This document shows positions 26,341 to 34,451 of a stretch of DNA of 64,000 nt, in pieces. The DNA lies in contig NZ_CP029378.1 in assembly GCF_003268675.1 (NCBI RefSeq), positions 1,612,001 through 1,676,000 of the forward strand, in the 5' to 3' direction. The DNA comes from Streptomyces bacillaris (GTDB lineage: Bacteria; Actinomycetota; Actinomycetes; Streptomycetales; Streptomycetaceae). Numbering within the stretch: position 1 is the stretch's first letter; each line of letters starts with the position of its first letter. The notes beneath the pieces are model-generated. The model saw only the letters and a list, made by a program, of their open reading frames with translations. It ran no database searches and was not told the origin of the DNA. The translations under genes and the position numbers were made by a program.

Positions 26341-26481
26341 GGCTGCCCTCCTCCCGGCCGTCCTCGGATACTCGAATCCTTCCACACCAAGCCTGCCCGC
26401 GCGGCTCTGTGCGCACCCTCCCCCGGGCTGCTCGTCGGTGGTCGGCTGTCGGAGTACACCGGGCGGCCACCGTCGAGGCGA

Positions 26482-26961
26482 TCAACGGGTTGGGGGTCCG
26501 GGTTCGTGACTTCGGGCGGCACCGCCCGGCCCGATCTCGACCCACGCCGTCTTGCCACTCGGTGGGTACGGCTCCACGCCCCAGCGGTCGGCGAGGGCGG
26601 CGACCAGGAGGAGCCCTCGGCCCGACTCGGTGTCGGAGGGGATGCCTCCGGGGCCTGGCGATGGGGTGGGAAGCCGTTCGCCGCGCGGGTCGGTGACCTC
26701 GATGCGGACACCGCCGGACGCCGCCGCGCAGGTGAGGGCGACCCGGAAGTCACGGCCCTGGACACGGCCGTGCAGGACGGCGTTGGCCGCGAGTTCGGCG
26801 GTGATCTGTACCGCCCGTTCGGCCACGCTGGGTGACACCTCCCAGGCCGTCAGCCGCTCGGCGACGAGCAGGCGGGCGAGGCGGGCACCGCGACGGGTCG
26901 AGGACAGCCGCTGGGCGAACGTCCATACGGTGGAGTGCTGGTGGGGTCCGGTCGCGTACAT
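26482..26961 (-). CDS. HATPase-domain anti-sigma-like kinase
   Basis: A 159-residue RsbW/SpoIIAB-like ATP-binding protein. It shows the N box (ITAELAANAVLHG), the G1 box region DPRGERLP and a G2 box SGRGLLLVAALADRWGV. ATG 26961 is chosen because the family fold starts shortly after it. Such genes lie next to XRE/DUF397 pairs throughout Streptomyces, as in the whiJ and bldB-like clusters. It diverges from the XRE gene across a near-perfect palindrome. Confidence 0.82.
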   Translation of the reverse strand: MYATGPHQHSTVWTFAQRLSSTRRGARLARLLVAERLTAWEVSPSVAERAVQITAELAANAVLHGRVQGRDFRVALTCAAASGGVRIEVTDPRGERLPTPSPGPGGIPSDTESGRGLLLVAALADRWGVEPYPPSGKTAWVEIGPGGAARSHEPGPPTR

Positions 26962-27006
26962 GAGGCCAGCGTGGCGGGGGCGCGGGAGCACGCGCCAGGA
27001 GCGAGA

Positions 27007-27031
27007 CCCGTACGCTGCGTCAGCGTACGGG
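27007..27031. promoter_or_regulatory. 11-bp-arm palindrome between HATPase and XRE genes
   Basis: CCCGTACGCTG-CGT-CAGCGTACGGG, perfect arms. It sits 46 bases before the HATPase start and 100 before the XRE start, a good place for an autoregulatory operator of the XRE protein. Confidence 0.6.
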
Positions 27032-27130
27032 CACATGCGGTAGACGGTACGGGGGCGTACGCGTCACGCTGAGTGCTGTCGATCGCCGGGACGGCGGTCG
27101 AGGTACGGGTGCGTCGGGAGGTGGCCGCGG

Positions 27131-28000
27131 GTGGCTGAGGACGTCGAGATCGTGACGGACGGGGCGGGCGAGACGGACGAGCAGGGCCGGGAGCCCGATC
27201 CGTCGGACAGCCTGCGGACCTTCGGGGCCGTCGTACAGGCCCTGCGGGAGCACGCGGGGCTCAGCAGGGCCGAGTTCGCGGAGATCGTCCGCTTCTCCAA
27301 GCACACGGTGGAATCGGTGGAGTTGGGGCGGCGGATGCCGGACGAGGCGTTCGTCGAGCGAGGGGAAGGGGCCCTGGGGAACACGGGGGCGCTGCGGAGG
27401 TCCGCCCCGTTCCTCACCCGCGCCGAGGCGGGTCTCGCGGTGTGGTTCCGGCGGTGGGCACGCCTTGAGAAGGTGGCGGTCAGCCTGTACACGTACGAGT
27501 GTCGGCTCGTGCCGGGGCTGCTGCAGTCGGAGGCGTACGCCCGGGCGGTGTTCGAGGGCACCATTCCATTGCTGACCGATCAAAAGCTGGACGTACAGCT
27601 CGCCGCGCGGCAGAAACGCCAGAGGATGTTGCGGGAGCGGCCGACTGTGCCGTTCAGTTTCATCGTGGAAGAGCACGTCTTCCGGCGCCGGTTCGGCGAC
27701 ACGGAGGAGATGCGGGAGCTTCTGGATCACGTGTTGGAGGCGAGCGCGCCGCGCAACGTGACGTTGCAGGTCATCCCCCTGGACGCGGGTTTGCACGCGT
27801 GCCTGGACGGGCCTTTGCAACTCCTGGAGACCCCAGACGGGCGGCGGCTCGGGTACTCCGAGGGGCAGCAGAACGGGCGGCTGATCTCCGACCCGAAAGA
27901 GGTGAGTCTGCTCCACCAGCGCTATGACACACTGCGCTCACAGGCCCTCAACCCCAAGGAGTCCCGGGGTCTGTTGGAGCAACTGCGAGGAGAGCTATGA
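27131..28000 (+). CDS. XRE-family regulator with DUF5753 domain
   Basis: A 289-residue regulator. The XRE HTH lies near residues 33-75 (FGAVVQALREHAGLSRAEFAEIVRFSKHTVESVELGRRMP). The rest is DUF5753 (YTYECRLVPGLLQSEAYARAV, then RPTVPFSFIVEEHVFRR and NVTLQVIPLDAGLH). Its stop overlaps the ATG of the DUF397 gene. This is the WhiJ-type arrangement in which the DUF397 protein modulates the XRE repressor. It is unrelated in sequence to the defence operons and may control only its own locus. Confidence 0.92.
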   Translation: MAEDVEIVTDGAGETDEQGREPDPSDSLRTFGAVVQALREHAGLSRAEFAEIVRFSKHTVESVELGRRMPDEAFVERGEGALGNTGALRRSAPFLTRAEAGLAVWFRRWARLEKVAVSLYTYECRLVPGLLQSEAYARAVFEGTIPLLTDQKLDVQLAARQKRQRMLRERPTVPFSFIVEEHVFRRRFGDTEEMRELLDHVLEASAPRNVTLQVIPLDAGLHACLDGPLQLLETPDGRRLGYSEGQQNGRLISDPKEVSLLHQRYDTLRSQALNPKESRGLLEQLRGEL

Positions 28001-28182
28001 GTACGACCGGACTCGCCTGGTTCAAGTCCAGCTACAGCGGCAGCCAGGGCGACAGCTGCGTCGAGGTCGCCGTCACCCCGCAGGCCGTCCACGTCCGGGA
28101 CTCCAAGGACGTGGAGCGCCGGCCCTTTGCGGTCGGCCGCGAGGGCTGGACGCGGTTCGTGCGGTACGCGGCGGAGGACTGA
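27997..28182 (+). CDS. DUF397 protein, partner of the XRE regulator
   Basis: A 61-residue protein with the full DUF397 signature: WFKSSYSGSQGDSCVEVAV, then VHVRDSK and GREGWTRFVRYA. The ATG overlaps the XRE stop (ATGA). In Streptomyces such proteins pair with the preceding XRE/DUF5753 regulator. It ends 27 bases before a strong hairpin. Confidence 0.93.
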   Translation: MSTTGLAWFKSSYSGSQGDSCVEVAVTPQAVHVRDSKDVERRPFAVGREGWTRFVRYAAED

Positions 28183-28209
28183 GCGGCACACCCGTCCTGT
28201 GTTACGCGG

Positions 28210-28242
28210 GAGCCGCCCGTCGCCGTACGCGGCGGGCGGCTC
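28210..28242. terminator. Bidirectional hairpin between DUF397 and endonuclease VII-like genes
   Basis: GAGCCGCCCG pairs with CGGGCGGCTC (10 bp), followed by TTC. It lies between convergent genes. Confidence 0.75.
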
Positions 28243-28248
28243 TTCGGC

Positions 28249-29601
28249 TCAGAACAGTCCCAGGCCCTCGCCGCCGGGATCCACGACGACCGGCCGGGGC
28301 TGGGCGGGGAGGCCGTCCAGGCGGTCGGGGCCGGACGCGGCGGCCACGGCGGGGGCCGTCTCGGCGAGCCAGCCACGGAACCGCTCGGCGGCCTCACGGT
28401 AGGAGACCCGCGCCAGGACACGGTGCTCGCCGGCGGGGCAGAAATCGACCGTGACCGTGAACAGGCAGGACCGAGGCGCGTTCTGACTACCCGCCCAGGA
28501 CACGCGCAGGGTGCCGCAGGGCTCGCGCCCGCGCGGGGCCCGGTGGGTCGGGCGCAGTGACCGGCAGGCTATGAAGGCGGTCCACGCGGCGAGGTGCGGC
28601 AGCGGCAGGGTGGTGCGCGCGCGGCAGCCGGTGCAGCGATGCCAGTGGCGAAGCCAGTCGTCGGCGTCGGTATGGAAGAGGCGGGTGTAGCGGTTCGCGA
28701 CCCGGACGTCGTTGGCGTACAGATGGTCGGGACGTTCCCGCGTGTTGCAGGACTGGCAGACGGGGGCGCGGACGTAGCCGTGCTCGTGGCAGTGATCGAG
28801 GACCGTGGCGGGCTCGCCGCCACAGACGGCACACACCCACCCGGCCACCTTCTGGGAGATGCCGGGCTTTCTGCTGAACACCGAGTACAGCTGGCCTTCG
28901 AGCTCCCTGCCATACGGGCGCAATGAGGCGGCGGGGCTCTCGGCGCTCGTCGCGCGCCGCCCGTCGGCGTCCTCGGCCCGCCGGGGGTGGGAGGACGGCT
29001 CGGCCACGGCCGTGCCCGTCTCACTGATCCACGCGGCTCGCAGCCACCGCCTCTCGGCGTGCTCGGCCGCGTCTAGCAGCCTCACCACCGCGCGCGGCAG
29101 CCACCACGTCCGCCGGGTCCCGTCGGAGCTGTGCTCCACGAGTAGCCGTCGCCAGTCGATCCCCACCAGATGACACGGCCGGCCGTCCTCGTGCCGTGTC
29201 CCGCGCCCGGGGCCGCCCGGCTCCCCCAGTTCCCCCGCGACGCGCCACCGCCAGCGCAGCGGCGTCTCCTCGTCGCGCTCCGGCTCAGGCTCCGGCGCTC
29301 CGCGGAACGGGCCGACGCGGACCAGGTCCCGCCGGTCCATGACCACCGCGCCCAGTTCCACGGCCGCCCGGCGCACCTCGCGCTCCGCGACGCCCCACCG
29401 ACCGCCGCCCGCCCTGGCCGTCGCGACCACGCGGCTCCCGAGCAGGACGTACCCCGTCCGGGCACGGGTGGCGGGCGAGCGGGTGAACACCCCGGAAGCC
29501 GTCAGCACGGCGCCGCCGGCCGTCAGCCCGACCCACAGCGCGTCCGCGGCCTCCAGGGTGATCAGGCCGCCCGCACGGCCGGGCACGACACGCTCCGTCA
29601 T
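28249..29601 (-). CDS. Endonuclease VII-type HNH domain protein
   Basis: A 450-residue protein. Near residues 255-290 is a His-Me finger of the recombination endonuclease VII type: VCAVCGGEPATVLDHCHEHG, then VRAPVCQSCNTRE, with two CxxC pairs for zinc and the D-H-C-H core. A third Cys pair CTGC follows. The N-terminal 90 residues contain two hydrophobic stretches (GLITLEAADALWVGLTAGGA and a following one), perhaps a membrane hairpin or a buried strand. It lies just downstream of operon B but behind that operon's terminator, so it is probably transcribed separately. Endonuclease VII cuts branched DNA in phage T4; the role here is inferred as nuclease only. Confidence 0.7.
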   Translation of the reverse strand: MTERVVPGRAGGLITLEAADALWVGLTAGGAVLTASGVFTRSPATRARTGYVLLGSRVVATARAGGGRWGVAEREVRRAAVELGAVVMDRRDLVRVGPFRGAPEPEPERDEETPLRWRWRVAGELGEPGGPGRGTRHEDGRPCHLVGIDWRRLLVEHSSDGTRRTWWLPRAVVRLLDAAEHAERRWLRAAWISETGTAVAEPSSHPRRAEDADGRRATSAESPAASLRPYGRELEGQLYSVFSRKPGISQKVAGWVCAVCGGEPATVLDHCHEHGYVRAPVCQSCNTRERPDHLYANDVRVANRYTRLFHTDADDWLRHWHRCTGCRARTTLPLPHLAAWTAFIACRSLRPTHRAPRGREPCGTLRVSWAGSQNAPRSCLFTVTVDFCPAGEHRVLARVSYREAAERFRGWLAETAPAVAAASGPDRLDGLPAQPRPVVVDPGGEGLGLF

Positions 29602-29700
29602 GCCGACAGGCTAACGGCGCCGACACGCCGACGGGTCCGAGCGCCCCGGCCGGGACACCTGGTCGCGGTCAGCGGGGTTCGCATCGGAACCTGAGCGCCT

Positions 29701-29742
29701 GTCCCGGCGGCCGTGATCACGGGGCGCGTTCACCGCCGGGAC
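29701..29742 (-). terminator. Hairpin after operon B
   Basis: GTCCCGGCGG pairs with CCGCCGGGAC (10 bp); the inner palindrome CCGTGATCACGG lies beside the left arm. It begins 14 bases after the last stop of operon B. Confidence 0.65.
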
Positions 29743-29756
29743 CACGGTCCGTCAGG

Positions 29757-31499
29757 TCAGCGGGTCGGCCCGACCAGCTTCTCGGCCTCTTCGCGGAGGC
29801 CCTTGATCGCCGTCAGGGCCGCTTCACGCTCGGCTTTGATGTCCGAGCCCCGCTTCGTGAGACCGCTGAGCGACCGTTCCACCTCGGTGATCCACTCGCT
29901 CAGGTACCGCTCACCGGCATCGGTGAGAGCGGTCCGCTGTTCGCGCGCTTCCTCGTCGAAGTGATCCTTGATCTGCTTCCGCCGTTTGTTGAGCGCCATC
30001 CACTTGCTCTGGTCCTGCGCGACGCTCGTCAGGTCCATCAACGGCCCTGTGACTGCCAGCACCCACTGCACCTTGCGGGCCGTACCGGCTACCTTGCCGG
30101 CCGCCTTGGTCTTGCCCCACGGTTTGAACTTCTCCGCGCCGTTGGTGACTTTCCCTCCGGCGTCGAGGATCTTCCGGCCCACCCGGTTCTTGCTGAGCTT
30201 TTCCACGACCGCGGAGGCCGCGCTTCCCGGCCCGTTACCGCCGTCCGCGATCTTCCCGATCCACTCGCCCGCCTTCTCGGTACCCACCTTCGCGGCCTTC
30301 TTCGCCGCTTCCTTGACCCCCTGCGTCAACGGTGGCGTGCCATCCGGGGACCCGTCGAACGTCGTCTCGCGTGCTTCGAGGTCGTTCCCCCAGGATTCAG
30401 GCTCGGGCACACCGGTTCCGTACTCGGCGACCAGCGCGTCGAAGGCCGTCCTCACCGACGAAGAGAAACTCGCGTCGAACTCATTGCTCGCACGCTCCAG
30501 TTGCTCCTGGACGGCACGAGTGACGCGGTCGGGGACGACCCCGTCCTTCTCCGAGACGCCGGCAGCGGCCCTGTCTCCGGCCGTCGTGATCCTGGAAGCG
30601 ACGACTTCACTCCCTCTCAACAGGGCGCTCAGCACACGCTCCTTCGCCCGCGAGATCGACTCCTCGACCTTCTTCGCGCTCTCCGCGGCATCGAGTTCCT
30701 CGCCGTCCAGAACCCACTGCCGCTCGGCGTCCGCCAGCACTCGAAGGAGTTCGAAGGCCTGAGCCTTGGGCCGGACACCGCTGACACCGGGCGCGGTCAT
30801 TCTCCGCAACTCGGCCGCCAGAGCGTCGATACCGCTCTCCGCGACAAGCCACTGTCGCTGATCGGGCGGGAGAGTGGGGTCATGGAGCGCGTCGATGTAG
30901 TCGCGTGCGTCGGTGGGGACGATCGGGACGCGGTCGGCGAAAGGCCCGAGGCGCCCGCGGATCTCGTCGAGGACGACATCGCGATCGCTGTTCTCGGCGT
31001 TCATCTTGTTGACGACGACCACACTCCGGTCAGCGAACCCGTCAGCGTCGAGAGCCCGCAGAATCGTCCTGGTCTCTGCTTCGCCCGGCAGTTCGCTCGT
31101 TGTCACGATCATCAGCGCGTCCGCACCACGAACGCCGCCCCGCGCCGCATCGGCGTGCCCGTCGACACCCGACAGCGTCCCGGGCAGGTCGACCAGCGTC
31201 GCTCCGTTCCACTCGTACGACGTCGCCTCGTGCGTCTTGGGCGCCGCGTCGACGAGATCGACGATGTCGGCCGACGGGAGCCGGAGCAGTGCCGCGACGA
31301 GCGTGGACTTCCCCGCGCTGTACGGGCCCAGCAGTGCGATCCGCAGCGGGCTCGTGTCCGCACGAGGCAGGCTCGTGGTCAGGGCGCGAGTGCGAGGGTG
31401 AGCGCCCAGGACCTCTTCGGCACGTGCGGCCAGCGCGAGTACGAGAGCGCTTCGGCCCCCGTCGATCGTGGGCGCGTCGACCGGACCACCGTCAGCCAT
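29757..31499 (-). CDS. Dynamin-like GTPase 2 (last gene of operon B)
   Basis: A 580-residue dynamin-superfamily GTPase. G1 is LLGPYSAGKSTLVAAL near residue 60, G3 is LVDLPGTLSG, and G4 is VVVVNKMNAE. The rest is largely helical with a hydrophobic stretch WVLAVTGPLMDL near 485 that could insert into membrane, and a charged C-terminal coiled coil. Its ATG overlaps the stop of the preceding GTPase gene by eight bases. Bacterial dynamins commonly work as unequal pairs on membranes, and some protect cells from phage lysis; the pair here probably acts at the membrane as the executive or repair arm of the operon. Confidence 0.85.
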   Translation of the reverse strand: MADGGPVDAPTIDGGRSALVLALAARAEEVLGAHPRTRALTTSLPRADTSPLRIALLGPYSAGKSTLVAALLRLPSADIVDLVDAAPKTHEATSYEWNGATLVDLPGTLSGVDGHADAARGGVRGADALMIVTTSELPGEAETRTILRALDADGFADRSVVVVNKMNAENSDRDVVLDEIRGRLGPFADRVPIVPTDARDYIDALHDPTLPPDQRQWLVAESGIDALAAELRRMTAPGVSGVRPKAQAFELLRVLADAERQWVLDGEELDAAESAKKVEESISRAKERVLSALLRGSEVVASRITTAGDRAAAGVSEKDGVVPDRVTRAVQEQLERASNEFDASFSSSVRTAFDALVAEYGTGVPEPESWGNDLEARETTFDGSPDGTPPLTQGVKEAAKKAAKVGTEKAGEWIGKIADGGNGPGSAASAVVEKLSKNRVGRKILDAGGKVTNGAEKFKPWGKTKAAGKVAGTARKVQWVLAVTGPLMDLTSVAQDQSKWMALNKRRKQIKDHFDEEAREQRTALTDAGERYLSEWITEVERSLSGLTKRGSDIKAEREAALTAIKGLREEAEKLVGPTR

Positions 31500-34449
31500 C
31501 TGTGTTCCCTTCGGTTCCTTCGAGGGTGCCGAGCCATCCGAGATCCGCGCGGATCTCGATCCGTTCGGTGAGGACGTCCACGAACTGGTCCCGCAGACAC
31601 GACCGCACGCCCGCGACGCGGGACGCGTCGGCCCAGACACGAAGTTCGACTCCCGGTGTCCGACGTGCCCGACGGATCGCCGCCGGGTCCCCTCCCGCGA
31701 GAGCCAGGAGCCGGCGCGCCAGGACGAGGTCGATCGCGTCGAGGGCGGACCGCACGGCCGTCCGCAGCCCGCAGAGTCGCTCGAACCGCTCCCGCGTGAC
31801 CCTGATGTCTGCGGACCGCGCCTCGAACCGGGCATCGATCTGAGCCGTCGCGTCATCGGTGATACGAGCCGACCATGCCACAAGTCCGTCGAACAGGTCA
31901 TCGAGGCAGGCCTCAGCCTCGGTCGTGGTCGTGCTGGTCCACCCGTCCTTCGCCCGCCGCGCGCGGGCAACCTCACCGCTCACCGCTTTCGCCGCTCCGG
32001 CCAGGCCCTCCACCGCGTAGACCAACGTCGCCGCGGGAGGAGGGACCGCGAGCTTCTTAGGGATCCCCTTGGCGGCGACGGAGCTCAGAAGGGCCGTCGC
32101 CGCCCCCTTGACGGCCGCCGCGCCCAGGCTCGCGGCCTGCTCCTTCAGATCAGGACGCGGTCGTACACGCGGCTGCGCGTCGTCCTGATGGTCCGTGGCG
32201 CTCGCCCGCACGCGCAGAAGCATCCCCCGTTTCCGCGCCTCCTGCTCGAACGTGTCCCCGAGACCGGAGAGAAGACCCTCCAGGTCCAAACCGGTGACGA
32301 AGTCGCTCCACCGCTGCGCGTCAGCCACGCCGCCCAGGTCCCGAACCACCTCCGACACCCGCTCCTTGGCGCGGTGGCGCTCGGCTTCGAGTAGGTCACG
32401 CGTGTCCCGGCCCGCTGTCCGGAAAGCTTCCAGCGACTCTGCCCGGTCACGCGGCGTCGAGCATTCGAGTTCGGCAAGCGCGAGATCGATCCCGGGGAGT
32501 TCCTCGATCAGCCGGTCGTGGAACGCGGCGACCGGCGCCCGCACGTCCTCGGCCAGGCGAACCGCACGAAGCGGAATTGCACGCTCGGCCAGGAGCCGGG
32601 TGAGGGACTGCTCCAGCTCGGGCAACCTGCTCGCCCGAAGGGCCCTGTCCCCCAGCTCGCGGTCCGCCGTGGACAACGCTTCGTGCGCGGCTCCGGAGTG
32701 GACCGGGAGGACTACGGGCGGCGTGACGCCGACCGCTCTGGAGACCTGCTCGATCCGGACCGTGTGACCCGTCGCCGACGCGAACTCTCTTTCCGGGGCC
32801 TGGGCGAAGCGCTGAAGGCGGTGCGGTTCGTCGACCTTTCCCTTCACATTCACGACAGTGAGCAGGGGTTTCCCCGTGAGCAGGAGTCGCTGGAGCTCGG
32901 TGGACTCCTCCTCACGCAGCGTGTCGGCGTAGTTCCATATCACCGCGTCGGCGCTGTCGCACGCGGCCCGAGCACGCGTGGCGTCGAGGTCGTCGTCCTT
33001 CGCGGCGACGCCGGGCGTGTCGAGGTACGTCACAGAGCCGACGTGGAACGCGGAGGTCTCCCGCGTGGTGCGATGCGCCCCTCGCCCGATCCCGGTCCGG
33101 TCCGCGTCGCGGGTCAGCGCCTTGCGGAGCGTGGTCTTCCCGGACTTGGTCCTTCCGGCGACGGCCACGCGCAGCCTGCCTCTCGCCGTGGGCATGGCCC
33201 GTACGGCATCGCGCAGTTCGCGTTCGAGCGCTCCGATGCGGCGGATGACCCCGACGAGGCCCTCGCTCTCGATCGCGTACGCGGAGTACGGCGCTCGCGA
33301 AGGACGGGCCTCGGCCTCCTCCCGGAGAGCGGTCTGGATATCGCGGTAGGCCGATCGGCTCGTGTCCACCGTCCCGGGCGCGAGCTCGCCGACCAGGGCC
33401 CCGAGGGCCTCGCGGAGATCCGGTTCGGTTCGCCACAGGTCCATGGCCGCCGCCACGCGGTCGAACGACTCGACGTTCTTCGTGTACCAGGACTCGAACG
33501 CCCGCAGCTCCTTGATGCCGGTCCGGGAGGCGACCGCCAGCAGCCCCGCCGTGAGCCGTGCGGCCGAGCTCGCAGCGGGAGACACGGCCCTGTTCACGGG
33601 CGCCGTCGCGGGCATATGCCCGATCAGCGCCCGCACGCTGTCGTCCGCGAGCATGTCCACCATGCTTCCGGACACGGCACCGGTGTCACGGACCTCGATC
33701 GCCCAGAGCAGAGCGTCACGTCGATCCGATCTGAGCCCGAACCGCGCGTCCGGTGCGAGCCAGCGCCACCACTGCGGCCGCTCGGACAGGACCGCCTCGT
33801 ACGACTCCTCCGCGGCGACGAAGTCCCGCGCCTTCTCCAGCAGCGGCACCAGCTCCCGGTTCCGCAGATCCCGGGCCGCCGCGGCACTGTGCCTGAGCAC
33901 GAGCTCGCGCGCCTCCGCCGCCTTCCGGCCTCCTCGTCGACGACTGAGGTCGGCCAGCGCGGGCTCGATGTCGATCTCACGGATCGAGCGCCAGATCTCC
34001 TCGGGCCATTCCCGGTCCGCACTACGGCACGGCTCAAGGACTTCGGGCAGCAGCCGTTCCGCGGCCGCCACCGCCGCGGCGTCCGCCCGAAGCGCTTCCA
34101 CCGGCACGCCTTCCAGCGCCTGGAGATGAGTCCGCAGTCCTTCCAGCCGCTTCAGTTCCCAGAGAGATCTGCCCCCGCCCGGCGCCGGAGTCCGGCCCCC
34201 AGCCACTGCCAGACGGGCCAGCTCGTGTTCCTCGACGCACGCCGCCACCGCGTCGGACACCCACGGAAGCGTGCTCCCGGACGGCGGCAGGCCGGCACAC
34301 CCGCGCGCCTGGGCGACCGCGTCCACCTCCTTGGCGAATCGCTGGAGTGCGGCCGGTCCGACCATGGCATCCACCCCCAACGGTTCGAGCAGGAGCGCCA
34401 GCATCTCGGCTCTGAGGCTCGTCCTGTCGTTCACCGCCCCGTCAGTCAT
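31492..34449 (-). CDS. Dynamin-like GTPase 1
   Basis: A 985-residue GTPase with a long helical N-terminus (residues 1-420), G1 VAGRTKSGKTTLRKAL near 433, G3 YLDTPGVAAKDDD near 476 and a G4-like VVNVKGKVDEP near 533, where the usual N/TKxD is replaced. Around 790-850 is a hydrophobic, alanine-rich segment (AVKGAATALLSSVAAKG, then AATLVYAVEGLAGAA) that fits a membrane paddle. ATG 34449 has GAGGAG six bases upstream and begins two bases after the Hsp70 stop. It partners the smaller GTPase encoded next. Confidence 0.83.
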   Translation of the reverse strand: MTDGAVNDRTSLRAEMLALLLEPLGVDAMVGPAALQRFAKEVDAVAQARGCAGLPPSGSTLPWVSDAVAACVEEHELARLAVAGGRTPAPGGGRSLWELKRLEGLRTHLQALEGVPVEALRADAAAVAAAERLLPEVLEPCRSADREWPEEIWRSIREIDIEPALADLSRRRGGRKAAEARELVLRHSAAAARDLRNRELVPLLEKARDFVAAEESYEAVLSERPQWWRWLAPDARFGLRSDRRDALLWAIEVRDTGAVSGSMVDMLADDSVRALIGHMPATAPVNRAVSPAASSAARLTAGLLAVASRTGIKELRAFESWYTKNVESFDRVAAAMDLWRTEPDLREALGALVGELAPGTVDTSRSAYRDIQTALREEAEARPSRAPYSAYAIESEGLVGVIRRIGALERELRDAVRAMPTARGRLRVAVAGRTKSGKTTLRKALTRDADRTGIGRGAHRTTRETSAFHVGSVTYLDTPGVAAKDDDLDATRARAACDSADAVIWNYADTLREEESTELQRLLLTGKPLLTVVNVKGKVDEPHRLQRFAQAPEREFASATGHTVRIEQVSRAVGVTPPVVLPVHSGAAHEALSTADRELGDRALRASRLPELEQSLTRLLAERAIPLRAVRLAEDVRAPVAAFHDRLIEELPGIDLALAELECSTPRDRAESLEAFRTAGRDTRDLLEAERHRAKERVSEVVRDLGGVADAQRWSDFVTGLDLEGLLSGLGDTFEQEARKRGMLLRVRASATDHQDDAQPRVRPRPDLKEQAASLGAAAVKGAATALLSSVAAKGIPKKLAVPPPAATLVYAVEGLAGAAKAVSGEVARARRAKDGWTSTTTTEAEACLDDLFDGLVAWSARITDDATAQIDARFEARSADIRVTRERFERLCGLRTAVRSALDAIDLVLARRLLALAGGDPAAIRRARRTPGVELRVWADASRVAGVRSCLRDQFVDVLTERIEIRADLGWLGTLEGTEGNTDG

Positions 34450-34451
34450 CA

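Noticed and set aside
33610..33621. GGGCATATGCCC, a second copy of the palindrome before mcrB
   Set aside because: It lies inside the dynamin 1 coding region and a 12-bp palindrome in two places can arise by chance.
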